Below, piece by piece: positions 60,549 to 64,000 of a stretch of 64,000 nucleotides of DNA. Both the position numbers and the translations under genes were made by a program. The stretch lies in NCBI RefSeq assembly GCF_010233585.1, contig NZ_CP045997.1:9758808-9822807 (forward strand), written 5' to 3'. Each line of letters starts with the position of its first letter. The stretch's first letter is position 1. Below the pieces are notes generated by a model. It searched no databases. It was not told the origin of the DNA and saw nothing but the letters and a program-made list of their open reading frames with translations. Source of the DNA: Spirosoma endbachense (GTDB taxonomy: Bacteria; Bacteroidota; Bacteroidia; Cytophagales; Spirosomataceae).

Positions 60549-60977
60549 TATTGTCGATTGGTTGTTGACATGGCAAAAGTAGTTGAAGGGGTTTTTCGCT
60601 CATAATCAACTGAATAATCATTCTGTAAAGCCTATTGCATCAACATCTGGACTAATTTTAATAGGAAGGCATTTCGTTAACCAAATAAAATTTGGCGCAT
60701 CAAAATTGTATTTTGTTATTTGGAGTAACAGGCAAATAGTCGATTTGCCGATCGAGTTTTCGTTTGCGTCAGATTCTACAAGAACTCGCGTGCTGTTATA
60801 TTATCGAATTGTTAAGCAAGCAGCTGGCTAAACGTATCGTTTTTACTTTCGATAAGTTACTCATGTAGCAAAGCCATCACCGCCGTCGCTTGATCCAGAA
60901 CTTACATGAGAAGCTGAAAATATATCTGGCAGGAATCGTATATTTGACTTATAACATCAAATAATTAGACAAAACCC
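60549..60977. other. AT-rich divergent intergenic region
   Basis: About 430 bp between divergent genes. An 82-codon frame at 60583-60831 was judged non-coding (low-complexity leader-like sequence). I see no clear promoter, repeat or RNA gene here. Confidence 0.4.
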
Positions 60978-61847
60978 ATGGAGCGTTTAGTCGACTACTT
61001 TGAGCACATTCCGTCGCTACATCGAAGCCTGATTCTGGTAGGTGGCATCACTATTTTCTGGCTGATCGAAAGTGCATTTCCCCTGTTTCAGTTTTCGCAG
61101 ACCGCGCCTGGCTACCGGAAGTTTGCCCATGCAGGCATTAATATTTTCTTTACAGTTACAACGATTCTGGTTAATTTCTGCCTGGCTTTTCTCCTGTTGC
61201 GCACCAGCGACTGGGCTGTAGAACATCAGGTCGGTTTGTTGCCATGGCTGGTTCTGCCACTTTGGACCGAAGCACTTGTCGGGCTGATGGCGTTAGATCT
61301 GGTTGGCGCATGGCTACCTCACTGGACCCAGCACAAGGTTAAATTTCTGTGGCGGTTTCACCTGATTCATCATACCGATACCTACGTCGATACCACCACC
61401 GCCAATCGCCACCATCCCGGCGAAAGCGTAATTCGGTTCGCCTTCACGATGCTGGCTATATTAGTCACTGGCGCGCCTATGTGGCTTGTTTTTTTGTATC
61501 AGGCTCTGTCGGTGCTTTTGTCGCAGTTTAACCATGCCAATATTGAGTTACCTCGCTGGGCCGATCGGCTTTTAGGATTGATCATCGTGACACCTAACAT
61601 GCATCATGTTCATCATCATTATGTTTTGCCGGTTACCAATACAAACTATGGTAATATTTTTCCGTACTGGGATCATCTGTTTGGCACTTACCATAAAATG
61701 GCAGGCAAAGACATCCAGTATGGTATCGATACGCACCTGAAGCCTCGTGAACATTCGCATATTGGCAATCTGTTAACGATTCCATTCCAGAAATACCGCC
61801 CGCCCGTGGGCGACATAGCCCCACGCCAAAAAGAACTCCAATCGTGA
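60978..61847 (+). CDS. Sterol desaturase/fatty acid hydroxylase-family membrane enzyme
   Basis: A 289-residue integral membrane di-iron enzyme with several hydrophobic helices and the histidine clusters of the family: HLIHH near 128-132 (FHLIHHTDTYVDTT), NRHHP near 143-147, and HHVHHHYVLPVTNTNYGNIF near 209-228. A C-terminal WDHLFGTYH completes the set. Family members hydroxylate or desaturate lipid chains using O2. The lipid substrate is not predictable. It lies 120 nt upstream of thioredoxin on the same strand. Confidence 0.92.
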   Translation: MERLVDYFEHIPSLHRSLILVGGITIFWLIESAFPLFQFSQTAPGYRKFAHAGINIFFTVTTILVNFCLAFLLLRTSDWAVEHQVGLLPWLVLPLWTEALVGLMALDLVGAWLPHWTQHKVKFLWRFHLIHHTDTYVDTTTANRHHPGESVIRFAFTMLAILVTGAPMWLVFLYQALSVLLSQFNHANIELPRWADRLLGLIIVTPNMHHVHHHYVLPVTNTNYGNIFPYWDHLFGTYHKMAGKDIQYGIDTHLKPREHSHIGNLLTIPFQKYRPPVGDIAPRQKELQS

Positions 61848-61967
61848 ATTAGTCTATTTATCTTATATTCTATAACAAGCCCGATGGATCGCGCAATCCG
61901 GAACTAATCGCCCCGAAAACGGTTTATGTGGGAGAAACAAGTTAAACTAAATAAACAGATTTCACTC

Positions 61968-62312
61968 ATGGCAGCAGGATCACATGCCGTCGAAGCGACC
62001 GATGCGAACTTCAACGAACTGATTAATTCCGATAAGCCGGTTTTAGTAGATTTTTGGGCCGAATGGTGCGGTCCATGTAAAATGATCGGACCAGTTGTTG
62101 AGCAACTCGCTGGCGAATACGAAGGCAGAGCCGTTGTGGCTAAAATGGACGTTGATCAGAACGCCCAGATTCCAGCTAAGTTTGGCATTCGTAGCATTCC
62201 GACGTTGATGGTGTTCAAAAACGGCCAATTAGTCGATAAAGTTATCGGTGCCGTTCCACGCAACGTCCTTGAGCAGAAATTACAGGCTGCTCTGGAACCA
62301 ACAACGGTATAA
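61968..62312 (+). CDS. trxA: Thioredoxin
   Basis: A 114-residue classical thioredoxin. The active-site motif is WCGPCK (Cys34, Cys37), preceded by PVLVDFWAE and followed by cis-Pro in RSIPTLMVFKNGQ. No signal peptide, so cytoplasmic. The frame is open to 61926, but the family begins near HAVEATDANFNELI, so I chose ATG 61968. A strong bidirectional terminator follows. Confidence 0.95.
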   Translation: MAAGSHAVEATDANFNELINSDKPVLVDFWAEWCGPCKMIGPVVEQLAGEYEGRAVVAKMDVDQNAQIPAKFGIRSIPTLMVFKNGQLVDKVIGAVPRNVLEQKLQAALEPTTV

Positions 62313-62322
62313 TTCCCCAATA

Positions 62323-62375
62323 ATAGATATAAGAAAGCCCCGCCTGAAGCTCAGGCGGGGCTTTCTTATATCTAT
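62323..62375. terminator. Strong bidirectional terminator after thioredoxin
   Basis: Perfect 25-nt arms (ATAGATATAAGAAAGCCCCG... and complement) around a 3-nt AGC loop, 11 nt after the thioredoxin stop, with T-rich ends in both directions. It can serve trxA and, from the other side, the pyruvate dehydrogenase E2 gene. Confidence 0.95.
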
Positions 62376-62390
62376 AGATCTTCGATACAA

Positions 62391-62443
62391 TGCCGTGCCA
62401 CGGTCATTCGAAGCGAAATAGAAACCGTGGCACGTAAGTCCTG
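62391..62443. repeat. Family A repeat, rearranged copy
   Basis: The core CGTGCCACGGT (62394-62404) pairs perfectly with ACCGTGGCACG (62424-62434). The piece TTCGAAGCGAAA, normally in the outer stem, is found in the loop, and AAGTCCTG, normally at the end, follows the core. It lies 30 nt from the E2 stop. Confidence 0.75.
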
Positions 62444-62472
62444 ATCTAGTTGGTTTAAATCAAAACCCGTAT

Positions 62473-64000
62473 TTAGACCAGCATCCGCATCGGATCTTCG
62501 AGCAATTGCTTAACCGTTTGCAGGAACGAAGAACCCGTAGCGCCGTCAACCACGCGGTGGTCGCAGGAGAGCGTTACTTTCATAACATTGGTCGGCTTGA
62601 TCTCACCGTTTTCTACTTTCACGGTTTGCTTGATTGCGCCAACGGCCAGAATGCACGAATCGGGCGGGTTAATAATCGCCGTAAATTCTTCGATACCGAA
62701 CATACCCAGGTTCGAAATTGAGAATGTACTTCCCTCCCAATCTTTCGGTTGTAGCTTTTTTTCTTTCGCTTTAGCTGCCATTTCTTTCACTTCGCCCGAA
62801 ATCGTCGATAGTGTTTTCTGATCAGCATTACGAACAACCGGAACCAGTAAGCCTTCATCAACGGCTACTGCCACACCAATATTGACGTATTTGTATTTCC
62901 GGATTTTGTCGCCCAACCACGATGAGTTCACATTCGGATGTTGTTTCAGCGCCAGTGCGGCCGCTTTAATCACAAAATCGTTGAACGACACCTTCACGGG
63001 GCTGACACCATTGACCGTTCCGCGCAACTCCATCGCCTTGTCCATGTTGATTTCCATGGTCAGGTAGAAATGCGGAGCCGTAAACAGGCTTTCGCTCAAC
63101 CGACGGGCAATCGTTTTGCGCATCTGGCTGACCGGTACATCTTCGTATTCACCTTGTGGCTGAGGAGCAGCAACAGGTGTTGGTGCAGCCTGGGCAACAG
63201 CAGGAGCTGGTGCGGGAGTTGCTGGTTGAGCAGGAGCTGGTTTAGCAGCTGGCGTACCAGGAACAAACGATTCAACATCGCTTTTCACGATGCGACCTTC
63301 AGGGCCTGATCCGTGAACCTGAGCCAGATTAATTCCTTTTTCTTCGGCAATCCGCTTCGCCAACGGCGACGCTTTCAGACGTCCGTTCGATTCAGAAACA
63401 TCACCTGCGCCACCACCATATGACAGATCGGTATCGGCATTAGCGGCTACGCTGGCCTGTGGATTCTGTTGAGCTGTCTGCGAACCACCTTCGCCTGTAG
63501 CGGCCTGTTGGCCAGTAGCTTGCGGAGCGGTACCGCCATCCAGCAATACGTTGAAGTTGGCACCTTTTTCACCGACAACGGCAATGATATCGTCTACAGC
63601 CACGGCTGAGCCTTCTTTCACGCCAATGTACAGCAGCGTACCTTCTTCGTAAGCTTCCAGATCCATCGTGGCTTTGTCGGTTTCGACTTCGGCCAGAATA
63701 TCACCTGACTTAACCGTATCACCTTCTTTTTTATGCCAGGCTACGATGGTCCCTTCCGTCATCGTATCGCTCATCTTCGGCATCCGAATGACCGATGCAT
63801 TAACACTCTCTGCCGGGGCAGCAGCAACAGCCTGTGGAGCGGGTAACTGAGTAGCGGTTTCGCCACTTGCTGCACCGCTCGGCGCTGGAGCAGCCCCATT
63901 TGGCGATGGAGCCGACTTAGGTTCTTCTTTGGGAGCTGCCGCTTCCTGGCTTCCTCCGCTAGACCCATTCAGCAATGCTTTGTAGTCTTCGCCATCGGCA
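62473..64000 (-). CDS. pdhC: Pyruvate dehydrogenase E2 (dihydrolipoamide acetyltransferase), 5' end outside window
   Basis: The frame is open to the window edge (codons before 63975 read ADGEDYKAL), so the start is beyond it. From the N-terminal side: the end of a first lipoyl domain, an Ala/Pro linker, a lipoyl domain with the modified Lys in ETDKATMD, a second linker, and the E3/E1-binding domain (ASPLAKRIAEEKGINLAQVH). A long Ala/Pro hinge follows, then the catalytic acetyltransferase domain ending with the active-site motif CDHRVVDGATGSSFL. This gives a multi-lipoyl E2 of the pyruvate type. The E2 core links pyruvate oxidation to acetyl-CoA. A family A repeat and the shared terminator lie downstream. 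Confidence 0.96.
   Translation of the reverse strand, partial: ADGEDYKALLNGSSGGSQEAAAPKEEPKSAPSPNGAAPAPSGAASGETATQLPAPQAVAAAPAESVNASVIRMPKMSDTMTEGTIVAWHKKEGDTVKSGDILAEVETDKATMDLEAYEEGTLLYIGVKEGSAVAVDDIIAVVGEKGANFNVLLDGGTAPQATGQQAATGEGGSQTAQQNPQASVAANADTDLSYGGGAGDVSESNGRLKASPLAKRIAEEKGINLAQVHGSGPEGRIVKSDVESFVPGTPAAKPAPAQPATPAPAPAVAQAAPTPVAAPQPQGEYEDVPVSQMRKTIARRLSESLFTAPHFYLTMEINMDKAMELRGTVNGVSPVKVSFNDFVIKAAALALKQHPNVNSSWLGDKIRKYKYVNIGVAVAVDEGLLVPVVRNADQKTLSTISGEVKEMAAKAKEKKLQPKDWEGSTFSISNLGMFGIEEFTAIINPPDSCILAVGAIKQTVKVENGEIKPTNVMKVTLSCDHRVVDGATGSSFLQTVKQLLEDPMRMLV

Noticed and set aside
60583..60831. 82-codon plus-strand frame before the sterol desaturase gene
   Set aside because: AT-rich, no signal peptide or family resemblance, no partner gene. 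Treated as non-coding.
1..64000. tRNA, rRNA, known riboswitch, phage or transposon signatures
   Set aside because: None was seen by eye. A covariance-model search would be decisive for small RNAs; I could not run one.

Overview
The window reads as chromosome of a Cytophagales bacterium (Bacteroidota), most like Spirosoma or a close relative. This rests on a SusC/SusD pair under an ECF sigma/FecR couple, two one-protein hybrid two-component sensors (HTCS), a giant secreted protein with a type IX secretion (T9SS) C-terminal tail, FAS1 and VCBS lipoproteins, few Shine-Dalgarno sequences, and the overall gene content. No rRNA, tRNA, CRISPR array, transposase, integrase or phage gene was recognised. 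The first and last genes are cut by the window edges.

Layout. 1-5.0 kb: a 2OG-Fe(II) oxygenase overlapping an Ada-like metal-binding mini-protein (possible nucleic-acid repair pair), then a MocR/PdxR-type regulator divergent from a run of a PNPOx-like flavoprotein, a LysE exporter, a PaiB-like protein and an OsmC protein. 5.2-6.5 kb: a stand-alone LytTR regulator and an orphan ECF sigma factor. 6.9-22.1 kb: two paralogous HTCS genes flanking a 2139-residue T9SS-type Ig-repeat protein that carries two blocks of exact-length tandem repeats (6 x 219 bp and 4 x 216 bp). 22.3-26 kb: GNAT, universal stress protein, SPFH/band-7 protein and MFS transporter. 26.4-35.1 kb: polA, a FAS1 lipoprotein, a small lipoprotein and dnaE. 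35.6-45.2 kb: ECF sigma, FecR, SusC (with STN domain), SusD and a quinoprotein dehydrogenase with built-in cytochrome c, all on the minus strand; this looks like one uptake-and-oxidation locus. 45.5-51 kb: SGNH hydrolase, a sarcosine-oxidase-like flavoenzyme and a TldD/TldE pair, with twin-arginine-like N-termini on the flavoenzyme and on TldD. 51.4-64 kb: lipoprotein, beta-lactamase-like hydrolase, NTF2-like protein, thioesterase, a VCBS protein with a heme motif, a DUF2278-lamin-tail fusion, DUF2252, small hypotheticals, a sterol desaturase-like enzyme, thioredoxin and a pyruvate dehydrogenase E2 (partial).

The strongest unexplained signal is not a gene. Two families of intergenic palindromes recur, mostly within about 5-45 nt of stop codons. 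Family A (core GCCGTGCCACGG) has three long copies and three decayed or rearranged ones. Family B (AAACCTATAA ... TTATAGGTTT) has two copies, one with an extra 16 nt inserted symmetrically into both arms. Differences between copies are mirrored on the two arms, so the hairpin, not the primary sequence, is what is kept. This suggests either a mobile or template-switching hairpin (REP-like) or a functional 3'-end RNA element.
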